NCBI RefSeq assembly: GCF_900209925.1
Contig: NZ_LT907978.1
Location: 2,079,001-2,143,000, forward strand
Direction: 5' to 3'
DNA length: 64,000 nucleotides
Source: Anaerobutyricum hallii
Lineage (GTDB): Bacteria; Bacillota; Clostridia; Lachnospirales; Lachnospiraceae
The notes beneath the pieces were generated by a model, which saw only the letters and a program-made list of their open reading frames with translations, searched no databases and was not told the DNA's origin. Shown here one piece after another: positions 38,590 to 48,309 of this stretch. A program made the position numbers and the translations under genes. How positions within the stretch are numbered: position 1 is the stretch's first letter; each line of letters begins with the position of its first letter.

Positions 38590-39710
38590 ATTTCTTTAAA
38601 ATAGGAAAGAGCATTTACATACTGCTCAATCATCCACTGAATCGTTGCTTCTTTGTCCACCTGTATCTTTTCCGGTAATTCTTCCGGTACTTTCTCTGCC
38701 GTTTCCTGTTTCTCTAAGTCAGGAAAAACCAGCAGTTCTTTTGCTGCCTGCCAGACTTCTCCTGCATCCAACAATCCCCAGTCTAACTGATCTAAGAGAT
38801 GGGCATAGAGAGATGCATTGGTTACCAGACGGGAATCCTTTCTTTTACGGTCAAGCCTGTCCATAAATTCCGCTCTGGAAAGAGTTCCTTTCCCCTGTTC
38901 CTTGTAATATTCCCACAGGGCATCTTCGGTCACTCCAAAACGACCCATGCGACAGATAATATCATGCTGTCCTTTGGGGTTTAATCCAGACTGGAGAGAC
39001 AGGGCTTCTTTCACTGCCCGCATCACTGTTTTGCCGATATATTCTCCCAGCTTGGAATTCTTTCCGGCATTGGTCAGCTTCGTTGCTGATTCCGGATTGG
39101 AAATGACAATGACCCCATCGGTTCCGGAACCGGTAGCGATTCCTCGAGATGAACAGCTTGGTGCCTGTAACTCCTGAATGGCCGCCACCTTGGCTTCCGT
39201 GCAGGTTACCACGGTCCGTGCAAGAGTTCCCGCATCCAGATTGGCATCAATATGTAATAAAATATTGATGGTTCCCGGCTTTACCTGGCAAAATTCTTCT
39301 CCCGTCTCATGCCAGAGGGCCGGTTCACCAACTCTTCCGCCATTATGTTCAATCCCTGCCGTAACAATAGCCGTCACAGAAAAAGGTGCGCATTCTTCAT
39401 ATTTCATCGTCTGGATGGACACATTGTCCATGCTTGCCGCCGTGCATAAACCGCTGCAATGGGAAGGATCCAAACCCAGATCCTCGATAACAATGACATT
39501 CATATGTTCTTCGTAGGTTTTGCCGCGCATCACACACCCCATTCCGGCTCCCGGATTAATATCTACATTAAACACTGCCTCCAGATCTTTTCGAAAACCT
39601 CCATTATCCGGCCCGGTACTCAGCACATCCCGAGATCCCCGGAAAGTGAGCACCAGGGCTTTTTTATAATGATGCAATTCATCTCCATTGGAAAAATCGT
39701 ATATTTTCAT
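38586..39710 (-). CDS. cbiZ: Adenosylcobinamide amidohydrolase CbiZ
   Basis: Removes the aminopropanol/nucleotide side chain from adenosylcobinamide or (pseudo)cobalamin, giving adenosylcobyric acid so that the cell can rebuild its preferred corrinoid. The 374-aa protein has a CbiZ domain (about 20-220; VLTFRGSRDVLSTGPDNGG, VTAGIEHNGGRVGEPALWHE, GTINILLHIDANLDAGTL, ATGSGTDGVIV) and a C-terminal extension (about 250-374) not typical of the core domain. Start at 39710 with AGGGGTGTG upstream. Operon with TetR; divergent in composition from the AT-rich flanks. Confidence 0.88.
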   Translation of the reverse strand: MKIYDFSNGDELHHYKKALVLTFRGSRDVLSTGPDNGGFRKDLEAVFNVDINPGAGMGCVMRGKTYEEHMNVIVIEDLGLDPSHCSGLCTAASMDNVSIQTMKYEECAPFSVTAIVTAGIEHNGGRVGEPALWHETGEEFCQVKPGTINILLHIDANLDAGTLARTVVTCTEAKVAAIQELQAPSCSSRGIATGSGTDGVIVISNPESATKLTNAGKNSKLGEYIGKTVMRAVKEALSLQSGLNPKGQHDIICRMGRFGVTEDALWEYYKEQGKGTLSRAEFMDRLDRKRKDSRLVTNASLYAHLLDQLDWGLLDAGEVWQAAKELLVFPDLEKQETAEKVPEELPEKIQVDKEATIQWMIEQYVNALSYFKEI

Positions 39711-39888
39711 GTTTTGCACACCCCTAAAGACTATTTCTTTCTACACTATAGCCATGTTGCTTCTCATTAAATCAATGCATATCATATTATAATGGCACCA
39801 ATTTATATGAGACCAATGTATAATTTTCTTAGATTTATCTTAACATAAGTCTTTTTATTTTCCTATATCTCCGTATACGGTTTTTTAT

Positions 39889-40012
39889 CGAAGCTGGAGA
39901 AAACTCCGACTTTGATAAAAGTCTCCGGCGGATTGCAGAGATGTACATAAGAATTATGTCATGCTAACGCATAATGCACATCTCGCAGCAAGAACGCCGA
40001 AGCGTTCTTAAA
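39889..40012. repeat. Extended family-A palindromic element (copy 4, inverted)
   Basis: Includes AAGAACGCCGAAGCGTTCTT (39990-40009) preceded by ATCTCGCAGC, plus further pairings (GCATTATG-type hairpin around 39955-39975). Parallels the leader element at 31863-31970. The remainder of the 39711-40088 gap shows only a putative cbiZ promoter region. Confidence 0.55.
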
Positions 40013-40033
40013 TATCTCTTTCGCAGTAACGAA

Positions 40034-40064
40034 AAGGATATCGAATCATAAACTCAATATCCTT
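40034..40064 (-). terminator. Terminator after the TIM-barrel gene
   Basis: Eight-base arms AAGGATAT/ATATCCTT with TTTTCGTT following on the minus strand, 25 nt past the stop at 40089. This marks the end of the ECF/TIM-barrel operon. Confidence 0.6.
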
Positions 40065-40088
40065 CTCTCATGAAAATAATATTCATCT

Positions 40089-41102
40089 TTATTCAATATA
40101 TCCCAACAGTTTTCCCTGTGCTTCTGCAAACTGCTCGTATTCTTCCCGGCTGTTCTGCTGGAACTCCTCTGTCACATAGTCCGGATGTATCCGCTCAATG
40201 AGTTCTTTCACGCCTTCGCCGAGGAACGGCTGATGGAGGTCAATATTACAGGCGTGTTCGTAGGCGAGCTGAAAAAGCTCATAGAACGGATAGTCGTCAA
40301 AGTTCATGGGAGCCTGCTCCCATTCTGCTTTCTGCTTTTTGACGTATTCCCCACCAAGGGACATTTGGAGATGGATCCCCTTGATCCAGTCTGTGACCGG
40401 GCATCCTGCCTCTTCGTGGGCATCCAGCATGGCATTGACGTAGGCCACCGCATCTTCCGGTGTCCTTAAGTCACTGTTTGTGTTCATGTAGTGGCCCAGG
40501 TCAAGCATGATCCCCTTTCGTTCGCTATGGATCCCTTCCACCAGCTTTTTTGTCAATGCCGGGGTCTTCATGTCAAGGCCACTCCACCAGAGATTTTCCA
40601 CAAGGAAATCGAAAGGGTATTCATGTTCATCCAGCAGGGTATTGATGATCTCCAGGGATGCATCGATCACCTCTTCATCCGTATACCGGTACTTGTACTG
40701 ATAGCTTTCCCGAAGTGTCACTTCCGAGACGTGGAAGACCACATATCTGGCACCATTCTCTTCCGCATATCTCAAATCATTCCGCAGGAAGTTCAGATAG
40801 GCTTCCCTGTCCTGCCCTCCATAATAGTCGATCCACTGCTCCCTGGAATCAAATTCCCGGTCGAGGCGTTCATAGTTGCCCAGCCAGTAATCCATCCAGA
40901 ATATATGGAAATACAAGTGGACCCCGTTGACCATCTCCGGCAGGATCTTTCCCTGGTCGGATTCCCCCGCCAGGATCACTTCCAGCCCGTTCAGTCCTGC
41001 TTTTCTGCAGGCATTTTTGATATCATCACTGTCTTTATATCGGTCCAGCATCCCTGAATATACAGAAAAATTCATGGATCTGCATTCCGGTAAATATCCC
41101 AC
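40089..41102 (-). CDS. Xylose isomerase-like TIM-barrel protein
   Basis: A 337-aa protein of the sugar-phosphate isomerase/epimerase (AP endonuclease 2) superfamily. Motifs: LNGLEVILAGESDQGK, GARYVVFHVSEVT, FLVENLWWSGLD (metal Glu), GIMLDLGHYMNTN (metal Asp/His), WIKGIHLQMS and NIDLHQPFLGEG. Specific reaction unknown. A GTG at 41102 is preferred: AAAGGAG is 9 nt upstream of it but directly abuts the ATG at 41111. Without the IS pair this gene would begin about 20 nt after the S-component stop, so it belongs to the ECF operon. It is G+C-rich by eye like that operon. Confidence 0.85.
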   Translation of the reverse strand: MGYLPECRSMNFSVYSGMLDRYKDSDDIKNACRKAGLNGLEVILAGESDQGKILPEMVNGVHLYFHIFWMDYWLGNYERLDREFDSREQWIDYYGGQDREAYLNFLRNDLRYAEENGARYVVFHVSEVTLRESYQYKYRYTDEEVIDASLEIINTLLDEHEYPFDFLVENLWWSGLDMKTPALTKKLVEGIHSERKGIMLDLGHYMNTNSDLRTPEDAVAYVNAMLDAHEEAGCPVTDWIKGIHLQMSLGGEYVKKQKAEWEQAPMNFDDYPFYELFQLAYEHACNIDLHQPFLGEGVKELIERIHPDYVTEEFQQNSREEYEQFAEAQGKLLGYIE

Positions 41103-41123
41103 TGTAATCATCTCCTTTCCTAT

Positions 41124-41133
41124 CTATAGTAAT
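41124..41133. repeat. Target-site duplication of the IS pair, copy 1
   Basis: CTATAGTAAT; the same ten bases occur at 42880-42889 between the IS copies and at 44634-44643 after them, overlapping the S-component stop codon. Confidence 0.75.
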
Positions 41134-42879
41134 TTAGGCGTTTGCGAAACGCCACAAGTCGCATAAATACGTCATTTTTTTGTTGTTAAAAATAAAAATC
41201 TCCTCACGGTTTGTGATATAATGGAGTTGACTAGAAACCATAAATCACGCCCCGAAAGGAGATATGTCTATGATACCACAAAAACAACTCTCTTTGGCAG
41301 ATATTTTTGAAGATTGTAAAGATATTTATGAATCTGACAAACCTCATTTCCTTACTCTGCTCGAAAATCACATTGACCTTGATAAAATTATTCCGACTTC
41401 TTTTTACAAGCATTACTACGCATCCACTGGAAGAAATCGTAAATATCCTTTGCATGCAATGCTTTGGGCTTTGATTATTCAACGCCTCTTTTCTATTCCA
41501 ACAGATTCCCTCCTGTTAATCTTCCTTCATTATTCCAGACATCTGAGGGAATTCTGTGGCTTTACTAAAGTTCCTGACGCTTCAAAAATCACTCGTTTCA
41601 AACAGGATTTTTTAATGGACTTACAATCAGTTTTTGATAATCTCGTAGATATCACAGAACCAATCTGCCAGGACATTAACGGTAATCTCGCCTCTATGCT
41701 TTTGTTTGATACTTCAGGGATTAAAGCATATGTGACTGAAAACAATCCCAAATACGCCAACCGCATTATTAAACAGCTTAAGTCCTATGCTAAAGCTCAT
41801 AACTTCGATGATTCTTATGATCCTTACAAGGCAGCCTATGCCTCTATGCCTGCATCCGCCGCTGCTAACCATGAAGTAAAGCAACAGTATGTGAATGGTC
41901 ATTTCTGCTATGCTTATAAATTTGGCATTACGACCAATGGACTTGGCATTGTTCGCTCCATTGATTTTTATAACAAGGATTATCTGGATTCTCACCCTGA
42001 CATCATTGTTGAAAAGAAATCAAAATCTCCCGATGAAGATAAATCACTTGCCGATTCGAAAGCCTTGATTCCAACCCTTAAAGATTTCAAAGAACGGCAC
42101 CCTCTTATCAATCCCAAGATATTTCTTGGTGATGCTGCCTTTGATACGATTGAAATCTACAAATCCTTATTTGAAGATTTTAAATTTCAAAAAGCATTTA
42201 TTCCTTTAAAGGTAAAACTTTCACTGGATAACGTGGATTATACATTCAATGAAAATGGTATTCCCTGCTGTCCTCATGATCCTTCACTCCCTATGAAACG
42301 GGAAGGTAGCAAGTCTCACTTAAGAAGTAATCTTCCGACCATGAAATTTGTGTGTCCCAAAATGAAACGGGAATACAATCGTGAAGACAAATCAAAACGA
42401 CGGGTGTGCCACTGCGATAATCCATGTACAACTTCTTCCTGTGGCAGAATGATTTACGTTTATCCCGAAAAAAACCTTAGAGCATACCCCGGCGTGGAGC
42501 GTGGCTCACAGGAATGGGATGACACTTACAAAATCCGAGTAAATGTTGAAAAATCAATCAACCACTTTAAAGACAGTTTTTGTGTCGCTAACCGAAAAAC
42601 AACAAACGAAAAAACACTTCATGCAGATTTACTTCTTGCTGGTATATCACAGTTATTAACTGTAGTTGTTGCCGACAAAATCCATCAACGACAATACATC
42701 AGAAGTTTAAAATCTTTCATAGCCTAGGACTTACCAACTCCATAAAGCCGAGGGCTTATTAAAGTGCGCCTAAAATGTCCGGTTATCCACTTTTTATTCC
42801 AGGATTCGTGCTAAGCACGAATCCTTCCCTGTTTAAGTTCAAGATTGCGAACGAGCATCGCGAGTTTCGCAATTACCTA
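41134..42879 (+). mobile_element. Insertion sequence copy 1 (DDE_Tnp_1/IS1182-like), about 1.75 kb
   Basis: Ends: left TTAGGCGTTTGCGAAACGCC, right (complement) GTAGGTAATTGCGAAAC, imperfect inverted repeats sharing TTGCGAAAC. The 3' part holds two hairpins (GGATTCGTGC/GCACGAATCC and GCGA.ACGAGC types). Flanked by the 10-bp CTATAGTAAT. Nearly identical to copy 2. Confidence 0.82.
41270..42727 (+). CDS. DDE transposase, copy 1
   Basis: A 485-aa transposase with a DUF772-type N-terminus (PLHAMLWALIIQRLFSIPTD), catalytic Asp in LLFDTSGIKAY (near residue 147) and IFLGDAAFDT, a Cys/His-rich insertion (CPHDP, CHCDNPCTTSSCGRM) and Glu in NVEKSINHFKDSFCVANRKT. It is intact and likely active. The start at 41270 matches copy 2; the ATG two codons earlier is absent there. 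GGAG upstream. Confidence 0.9.
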   Translation: MIPQKQLSLADIFEDCKDIYESDKPHFLTLLENHIDLDKIIPTSFYKHYYASTGRNRKYPLHAMLWALIIQRLFSIPTDSLLLIFLHYSRHLREFCGFTKVPDASKITRFKQDFLMDLQSVFDNLVDITEPICQDINGNLASMLLFDTSGIKAYVTENNPKYANRIIKQLKSYAKAHNFDDSYDPYKAAYASMPASAAANHEVKQQYVNGHFCYAYKFGITTNGLGIVRSIDFYNKDYLDSHPDIIVEKKSKSPDEDKSLADSKALIPTLKDFKERHPLINPKIFLGDAAFDTIEIYKSLFEDFKFQKAFIPLKVKLSLDNVDYTFNENGIPCCPHDPSLPMKREGSKSHLRSNLPTMKFVCPKMKREYNREDKSKRRVCHCDNPCTTSSCGRMIYVYPEKNLRAYPGVERGSQEWDDTYKIRVNVEKSINHFKDSFCVANRKTTNEKTLHADLLLAGISQLLTVVVADKIHQRQYIRSLKSFIA

Positions 42880-42889
42880 CTATAGTAAT

Positions 42890-44633
42890 TAGGCATTTGC
42901 GAAACGCCACAAGCCGCATAAATACGACATTTTTTGTTGCTGAAAATAAAAATCTCCTCACGGTTTGTGATATAATGGAGTTGACTAGAAACCATAAACC
43001 ACGCCCCGAAAGGAGATATATCTATGATACCACAAAAACAACTCTCTTTGGCAGATATTTTTGAAGATTGTAAAGATATTTATGAATCTGACAAACCTCA
43101 TTTCCTTACTCTGCTCGAAAATCACATTGACCTTGATAAAATTATTCCGACTTCTTTTTACAAGCATTACTACGCATCCACTGGCAGAAATCGTAAATAT
43201 CCTTTGAATGCAATGCTTTGGGCTTTGATTATACAACGCCTCTTTTCTATTCCAACAGATTCTCTCCTGTTAATCTTCCTTCATTATTCCAGACACCTGA
43301 GGGAATTCTGTGGCTTTACTAAAGTTCCTGACGCTTCAAAAATCACTCGCTTTAAACAGGATTTTTTAATGGACTTACAATCAGTTTTTGACAATCTCGT
43401 AGATATCACGGAGCCAATCTGCCAGGACATTGACGGTAATCTCGCCTCTATGCTTTTGTTTGATACTTCAGGAATTGAAGCATATGTGACTGAAAACAAT
43501 CCAAAATACGCTAACCGCATTATGAAACAGCTTAAGTCCTATGCTAAAGCTCATAACTTCGATGATTCGTATGATCCTTACAAGGCAGCCTATGCCTCTA
43601 TGCCTGCATCCGCCGCTGCTAACCCAGAAGTAAAGCAGCAGTATGTGAATGGTCATTTCTGCTATGCTTATAAATTTGGCATTACGACCAATGGACTTGG
43701 CATTGTTCGCTCCATTGATTTTTATAACAAGGATTATCTTGCTTCTCATCCTGACATCATTGTTGAAAAGAAATCAAAATCTCCTGATGAAGATAAATCA
43801 CTTGCCGATTCGAAAGCCTTGATTCCAACCCTTAAAGATTTCAAAGAACGGCACCCTCTTATCAATCCTAAGATATTTCTTGGTGATGCTGCCTTTGATA
43901 CGATTGAAATCTACAAATCCTTATTTGAAGATTTTAAATTTCAAAAAGCATTTATCCCTTTAAAGGTAAAACTGTCACTGGATAACGTGGATTATACATT
44001 CAATGAAAATGGTATTCCCTGCTGTCCTCATGATCCTTCACTCCCTATGAAACGGGAAGGTAGCAAGTCTCACTTAAGAAATAATCTTCCGACCATGAAA
44101 TTTGTATGTCCCAAAATGAAATGGGAATACAATCGTGAAGACAAATCAAAACGACGGGTGTGCCACTGCGATAATCCATGTACAACTTCTTCCTGTGGTA
44201 GAATGATTTACGTTTATCTCGAAAAAAACCTTAGAGCATACCCCGGTGTGGAACGCGGCTCACAGGAATGGGATGACACTTACAAAATCCGAGTAAATGT
44301 TGAAAAATCAATCAACCACTTTAAAGACAGTTTTTGTGTCGCCAATCGAAAAACAACAAACAAAAAAACACTTCATGCAGATTTACTTCTTGCTGGTATA
44401 TCACAGTTACTAACTGTAGTTGTTGCCGACAAAATCCATCAACGACAATACATCAGAAGTTTAAAATCTTTCATAGCCTAGGACTTACCAACTCCATAAA
44501 GCCGAGGGCTTATTAAAGTGCGCCTAAAATGTCCGGTTATCCACTTTTTATTCTAGGATTCGTGCTCTGCACGAATCCTTCCCTGTTTAAGTTCAAGATT
44601 GAGAACGAGCTTAGCGAGTTTCGCAATTACCTA
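42890..44633 (+). mobile_element. Insertion sequence copy 2, tandem direct copy
   Basis: Same ends and layout as copy 1, about 1.74 kb, in the same orientation and sharing the CTATAGTAAT junction. Small differences from copy 1 (for example one fewer T at the left end, a changed 3' hairpin loop) show the copies have begun to diverge. Confidence 0.82.
43024..44481 (+). CDS. DDE transposase, copy 2
   Basis: 485 aa, intact, differing from copy 1 at only about a dozen residues (for example KYPLNAM for KYPLHAM, TSGIEAY for TSGIKAY, ANPEVKQ for ANHEVKQ, MKWEYN for MKREYN). The catalytic Asp and Glu motifs are kept; the K-to-E change beside the first Asp motif is the most notable. Confidence 0.9.
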   Translation: MIPQKQLSLADIFEDCKDIYESDKPHFLTLLENHIDLDKIIPTSFYKHYYASTGRNRKYPLNAMLWALIIQRLFSIPTDSLLLIFLHYSRHLREFCGFTKVPDASKITRFKQDFLMDLQSVFDNLVDITEPICQDIDGNLASMLLFDTSGIEAYVTENNPKYANRIMKQLKSYAKAHNFDDSYDPYKAAYASMPASAAANPEVKQQYVNGHFCYAYKFGITTNGLGIVRSIDFYNKDYLASHPDIIVEKKSKSPDEDKSLADSKALIPTLKDFKERHPLINPKIFLGDAAFDTIEIYKSLFEDFKFQKAFIPLKVKLSLDNVDYTFNENGIPCCPHDPSLPMKREGSKSHLRNNLPTMKFVCPKMKWEYNREDKSKRRVCHCDNPCTTSSCGRMIYVYLEKNLRAYPGVERGSQEWDDTYKIRVNVEKSINHFKDSFCVANRKTTNKKTLHADLLLAGISQLLTVVVADKIHQRQYIRSLKSFIA

Positions 44634-45629
44634 CTATAGTAATCCGTATTTTATCTTGATTCTCTGAAGTTTTTCCAATAACGGCCTTGCACCGATCCAC
44701 AAAAAGAGAAAGGTTGAGGTGGCATGGACCAGGTCCACCGGCACGCCGGATATGTAGATTGCCAGCAGGCCGCTCCAGGTAAATTCATAAACGCTCATGA
44801 AGAGGGCCGCCGGGTTCATGATGCCGCCATAGATGAAAAAGGTCACCAGAAATCCGTAAAAGCAGAGGGTCAGGCGTTTTGCAGGGAGCAGGCCTTTCTG
44901 GTGGAGGATCCCAGTGAGGAACCCGATAAATCCCATGGCGAACATCTGCCACGGGGTCCACGGTCCCTGTCCAAAGAGGAAATTGCTGACCAGCATCGTG
45001 ACTGCCCCCACCAGGAATCCGGCTTCACCCCCAAAGGCGATGCCGCTGATGATGACGATGGCAACGATCGGTTTAAAGCTGGGTAACATGAAGAAAGCTG
45101 CCCTTCCGGCACAGGCCAGAGCGGCCATGGTCGCCAGGACGATCATCTCCCTTGCCTGAGGTTTTCTCCCCTCAAATACCATAAAGAACGGGATCAGCGC
45201 ATACACCATGATTACCAGGCTGATGAAGTAGTAGACCCGGCTCCCAAAAATGGTCTGCAGGAGGGTCCCCGCATCGTAAGCGGTACCCCGGAAACGGATG
45301 ACCCCGATGGCGATGGTGACCGGGATCATCACAAGAAGGAGGAATAGGCTTACTTTTGTCCTTTTGGACAGTTTTCTTTTTTCCGTAGTGATAAATGCTT
45401 CGGAATCCACTTCAAATATATCATCATACAGGACCTGGTCTCCGGCTCCGCCTTCTTCCCTGAGGTCCTCCACCGCCTGTCTCATCTCTTCCAGCCGTTT
45501 TTTCTTTTTATGTCTGGCTGCGCTTTCCGGGAGGACTGCAGATGCCACCCTTTTCCCCAGGCTGTCTGTTTGGGTCTCTTCCGCCTGATAAAACTGCTTC
45601 AGGAATTCTTCGTTTGCTGTCTGAGACAT
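44634..45629 (-). CDS. ECF transporter substrate-binding (S) component with N-terminal extension
   Basis: Membrane S subunit giving ligand specificity. Residues 1-95 are hydrophilic and charged (QKQFYQAEE-type start, KKKKRLEEMRQAVEDLREE), an unusual cytosolic extension. Residues 96-325 carry about six helices with small-residue packing (ATMAALACAGRAAFFMLPSFKPIVAIVIISGIAFGGEAGFLVGA) typical of ECF S components. Context suggests a corrinoid, but the ligand cannot be read from sequence. It starts inside the end of the ATPase gene (31-nt overlap). Its stop codon lies in the CTATAGTAAT target duplication, so the last residues may be altered by the IS. Confidence 0.85.
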   Translation of the reverse strand: MSQTANEEFLKQFYQAEETQTDSLGKRVASAVLPESAARHKKKKRLEEMRQAVEDLREEGGAGDQVLYDDIFEVDSEAFITTEKRKLSKRTKVSLFLLLVMIPVTIAIGVIRFRGTAYDAGTLLQTIFGSRVYYFISLVIMVYALIPFFMVFEGRKPQAREMIVLATMAALACAGRAAFFMLPSFKPIVAIVIISGIAFGGEAGFLVGAVTMLVSNFLFGQGPWTPWQMFAMGFIGFLTGILHQKGLLPAKRLTLCFYGFLVTFFIYGGIMNPAALFMSVYEFTWSGLLAIYISGVPVDLVHATSTFLFLWIGARPLLEKLQRIKIKYGLL

Positions 45630-47374
45630 TCTGCCACATCCTTTCCGGTCACTGCCATTGGAAAATATTTTCTCGCCATCCGGTTGGCTGCTGTCGTATA
45701 AAAATTATTTCCGGCAAAGAAGGCTTCCGGAGTCCCGGATGCCGCCACGCTGCCATCAAAGAACAGTCCGCACCGGTCCGCATGGCTGGCGCAGAATTCG
45801 ATATCATGGGAGATCATGAAGATGGTCACCCCCTGCTCCTTTAAGAGGGCCAGGATATCTGCAAATTCCTTTTTAAAATAACTGTCCAGACCTTTGGTCG
45901 GCTCGTCCATCAGGAGGAGCTTCGGCCGGAGCAGCAGGATCTTTGCCAGGGCCAGCCTCTGCTGTTCCCCTCCGGAAAGGTCATAGGGATGTCGGTGGAG
46001 GAGTCCTTCCAGATGGGTCACCTGCATGATGCCGTCCACTACATCCTTCTTTTCCAGTGACAGGTTATATTCGTCATTTTTCCGTTCTTTCTTTCCTCCC
46101 ACCATCTCAAAGAGTTCCAGTTCGACTGTCTTTTTCACAAAAAGGGACTGCGGGTTTTGTGGGAGCACGCCTAAAAAGCCGTGGAACAGTTCCCTGTCTG
46201 TATAGCGGCGTATATCCTTTCCGCCCAGGAGGATCTTCCCCCGGTAAGGTTTCCGGAGGCGGCTAATCAGGGAAAGGGTGGTGGTTTTTCCGGTCCCGTT
46301 TCCTCCCAAAAGGCAGTAAAATTCCCCTTTATATAGGGAAAGGTTCAGGCCCTTCACCACGTCCGGCGTGTCCTTTTCATACCGGAACCAAACATCCCTG
46401 CATTCCAGGAGGACTTCCCTCTCTTCTCCTTTGTCCTGCCCTTTCCCGGAATGAATAGAATGCTTTCCTTCCGGTCCATGGGCAGATTCCCTTTTTTCTT
46501 CCGGCAGAATGCCTTTTTTTTCGCAGACGGCATCCAGCCATTTCCTTCCATCCCGGACGGTGACCGGGCATTCCACTGGTACATCTGCATCCACCATGGA
46601 ATAGATCTGCATCGGTACCGGCATGGCCAGGAACATCTCATGGTCTTTTTCCTTTAAGACCTGCCCGATATGGGACGGGCTTCCTTCTGCGAGGATGGTC
46701 CCTTCCTCCATAACGGCCACCCGGTCTGCAGACGGGAAGACTTCCTCTAACCGGTGCTCTGTCAGGATGATGGTAGTCCCCAGGTCCCGGTTGATCTTCT
46801 TTACAGTCTCCAGGAAATCGGAGGCTGCGATGGGATCCAGCTGGGAAGTGGGTTCATCCAGGACAAGCAGGTCTGGATGCATGGCCATGATGGATGCCAG
46901 GTTTAAGAGCTGCTTCTGCCCTCCGGAAAGTTCCGCCACGTTTTTGTAGAACCAGTCCTGGATTCCGAAATAGCTTGCCATCTCCGCCACACGTATACGG
47001 ATGTCCGGCGTGGAGTACCCGAGGCTCTCCAGACCGAAGGCCAGTTCATGCCAGACTTTGTCTGTGACGATCTGGTTATCCGGGTTCTGCAGGACATATC
47101 CGATCTTCCGGCTCTGGTCCCGGTTGCTCATATCGGAAAGGGGCATCCCCTGAAAGAGGATCTCCCCTTTCCGTTTCCCATGGGGAGTCAGCGGCGTCTT
47201 CAGGTGGGTGAGAAGGGTACTCTTGCCGCACCCGCTCCTTCCGCAAAGCACCAGAAACTCCCCTTCTTCTATTGTTAGGTTCACATGATCCAGTGCGCGT
47301 TTTTCTTCCTCAGGATATGCGAAAGAAAGATCCTGGATCTCTAAAAATGTTCCTTTCTTCTTTATGCTTCCCAT
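45599..47374 (-). CDS. ECF transporter double ATPase (two fused ABC domains)
   Basis: A 591-aa cytosolic ATPase with both ECF A subunits in one chain. Domain 1 (about 9-235): Walker A GRSGCGKST, signature LSGGQKQ, Walker B LLVLDEPTSQLD. Domain 2 (about 320-565): Walker A GGNGTGKTT, signature LSGGEQQR, Walker B LLLMDEPTKGLD. A 70-residue linker separates them. ATG at 47374 with AGGAGGATACC; it overlaps the T gene by 13 nt and the S gene by 31 nt, giving tight coupling. Confidence 0.94.
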   Translation of the reverse strand: MGSIKKKGTFLEIQDLSFAYPEEEKRALDHVNLTIEEGEFLVLCGRSGCGKSTLLTHLKTPLTPHGKRKGEILFQGMPLSDMSNRDQSRKIGYVLQNPDNQIVTDKVWHELAFGLESLGYSTPDIRIRVAEMASYFGIQDWFYKNVAELSGGQKQLLNLASIMAMHPDLLVLDEPTSQLDPIAASDFLETVKKINRDLGTTIILTEHRLEEVFPSADRVAVMEEGTILAEGSPSHIGQVLKEKDHEMFLAMPVPMQIYSMVDADVPVECPVTVRDGRKWLDAVCEKKGILPEEKRESAHGPEGKHSIHSGKGQDKGEEREVLLECRDVWFRYEKDTPDVVKGLNLSLYKGEFYCLLGGNGTGKTTTLSLISRLRKPYRGKILLGGKDIRRYTDRELFHGFLGVLPQNPQSLFVKKTVELELFEMVGGKKERKNDEYNLSLEKKDVVDGIMQVTHLEGLLHRHPYDLSGGEQQRLALAKILLLRPKLLLMDEPTKGLDSYFKKEFADILALLKEQGVTIFMISHDIEFCASHADRCGLFFDGSVAASGTPEAFFAGNNFYTTAANRMARKYFPMAVTGKDVAECLRQQTKNS

Positions 47375-48300
47375 AAACGGTATCCTCCTATCGCCTGTTT
47401 CTGTATGTCTTTTCTCCGCAGCTTCCACATCTGCCGGTCAGACAGTTCCATAACGACCGGCATCAGGCAGAAAATGAGGTAAGAGCCGAATACCAAGGCA
47501 CTGCCCGGGGTGAGGGGAACTCCCTCTATGATGATCCTCGGATTGAACCTGGAAAAGGCATATCCCCGGGAAGCCCCAAAGAGGGTCAGCCCGAAGGAGA
47601 CGGCCATGAACAAAAGACACAGGCTGTCCCTTTTATCAAAACGGTAGATGGAAAAGGCAGTCCTGCCCTTCTCACCATACCCCCGGCATTTCATGGAATC
47701 CGCAGTCTCAATGGCATTTTCCAGCGCCCACGTCACAAGGATGGAGAAGATCGTGATCCCATGTTTCGCCCGTTTGACCAGGCTGCCGTTCTTCGTACTT
47801 CGCCCGATGCATTTCTGTCCGTCTGAGATCACGCCCATCTGGCGGACAAACCGTGGCACAAATCGGAGACACATGGACAGCACCAGAGAGAGGGCCGGGA
47901 TGATCTTTCCAAAGAGATAGATGAACTTATCAGAAGTCATCACTTCCGTATAGCAGGAAAACCAGATCAGGGTGCAGGCGAGCATCAGTGCCATGATGAC
48001 GCCATACACACAGCTCTCGAGGGTAAACGGATTCCCGTTATACAGGTAGCCGATGATGGTAACACCGTAGTGGTTGAACATGGGATTGATCAGCGCCACG
48101 ATGGCCATCGCCGGGATGGAAAAGCACAAGTTGAACTTTAAAGTATGCTTTACTCCTTTCAGCAGGAAAGAATAGGCGATTCCCGATACAAAGGAGATCC
48201 CCAGGAGGACCGGATGGGTCACAAAGACTGTGATCCCGATATTCCCCACAAAATACAGCATATTTAATAACGGATGGTAAGTCGAAAATGTATCTTTCAT
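47362..48300 (-). CDS. ECF transporter transmembrane (T) component
   Basis: A 312-aa membrane coupling subunit. About six hydrophobic helices, with the cytosolic coupling motifs of EcfT in the middle (SMCLRFVPRFVRQMGVISDGQKCIG and ALENAIETADSMKCRGYGEKGR, the latter with the Ala-Arg-Gly-like coupling helix). The ATG at 48300 has GGAGTGGCC upstream; a GTG two codons earlier is weaker. Starts 10 nt after the DUF4430 gene. Confidence 0.92.
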   Translation of the reverse strand: MKDTFSTYHPLLNMLYFVGNIGITVFVTHPVLLGISFVSGIAYSFLLKGVKHTLKFNLCFSIPAMAIVALINPMFNHYGVTIIGYLYNGNPFTLESCVYGVIMALMLACTLIWFSCYTEVMTSDKFIYLFGKIIPALSLVLSMCLRFVPRFVRQMGVISDGQKCIGRSTKNGSLVKRAKHGITIFSILVTWALENAIETADSMKCRGYGEKGRTAFSIYRFDKRDSLCLLFMAVSFGLTLFGASRGYAFSRFNPRIIIEGVPLTPGSALVFGSYLIFCLMPVVMELSDRQMWKLRRKDIQKQAIGGYRLWEA

Positions 48301-48309
48301 GGCCACTCC

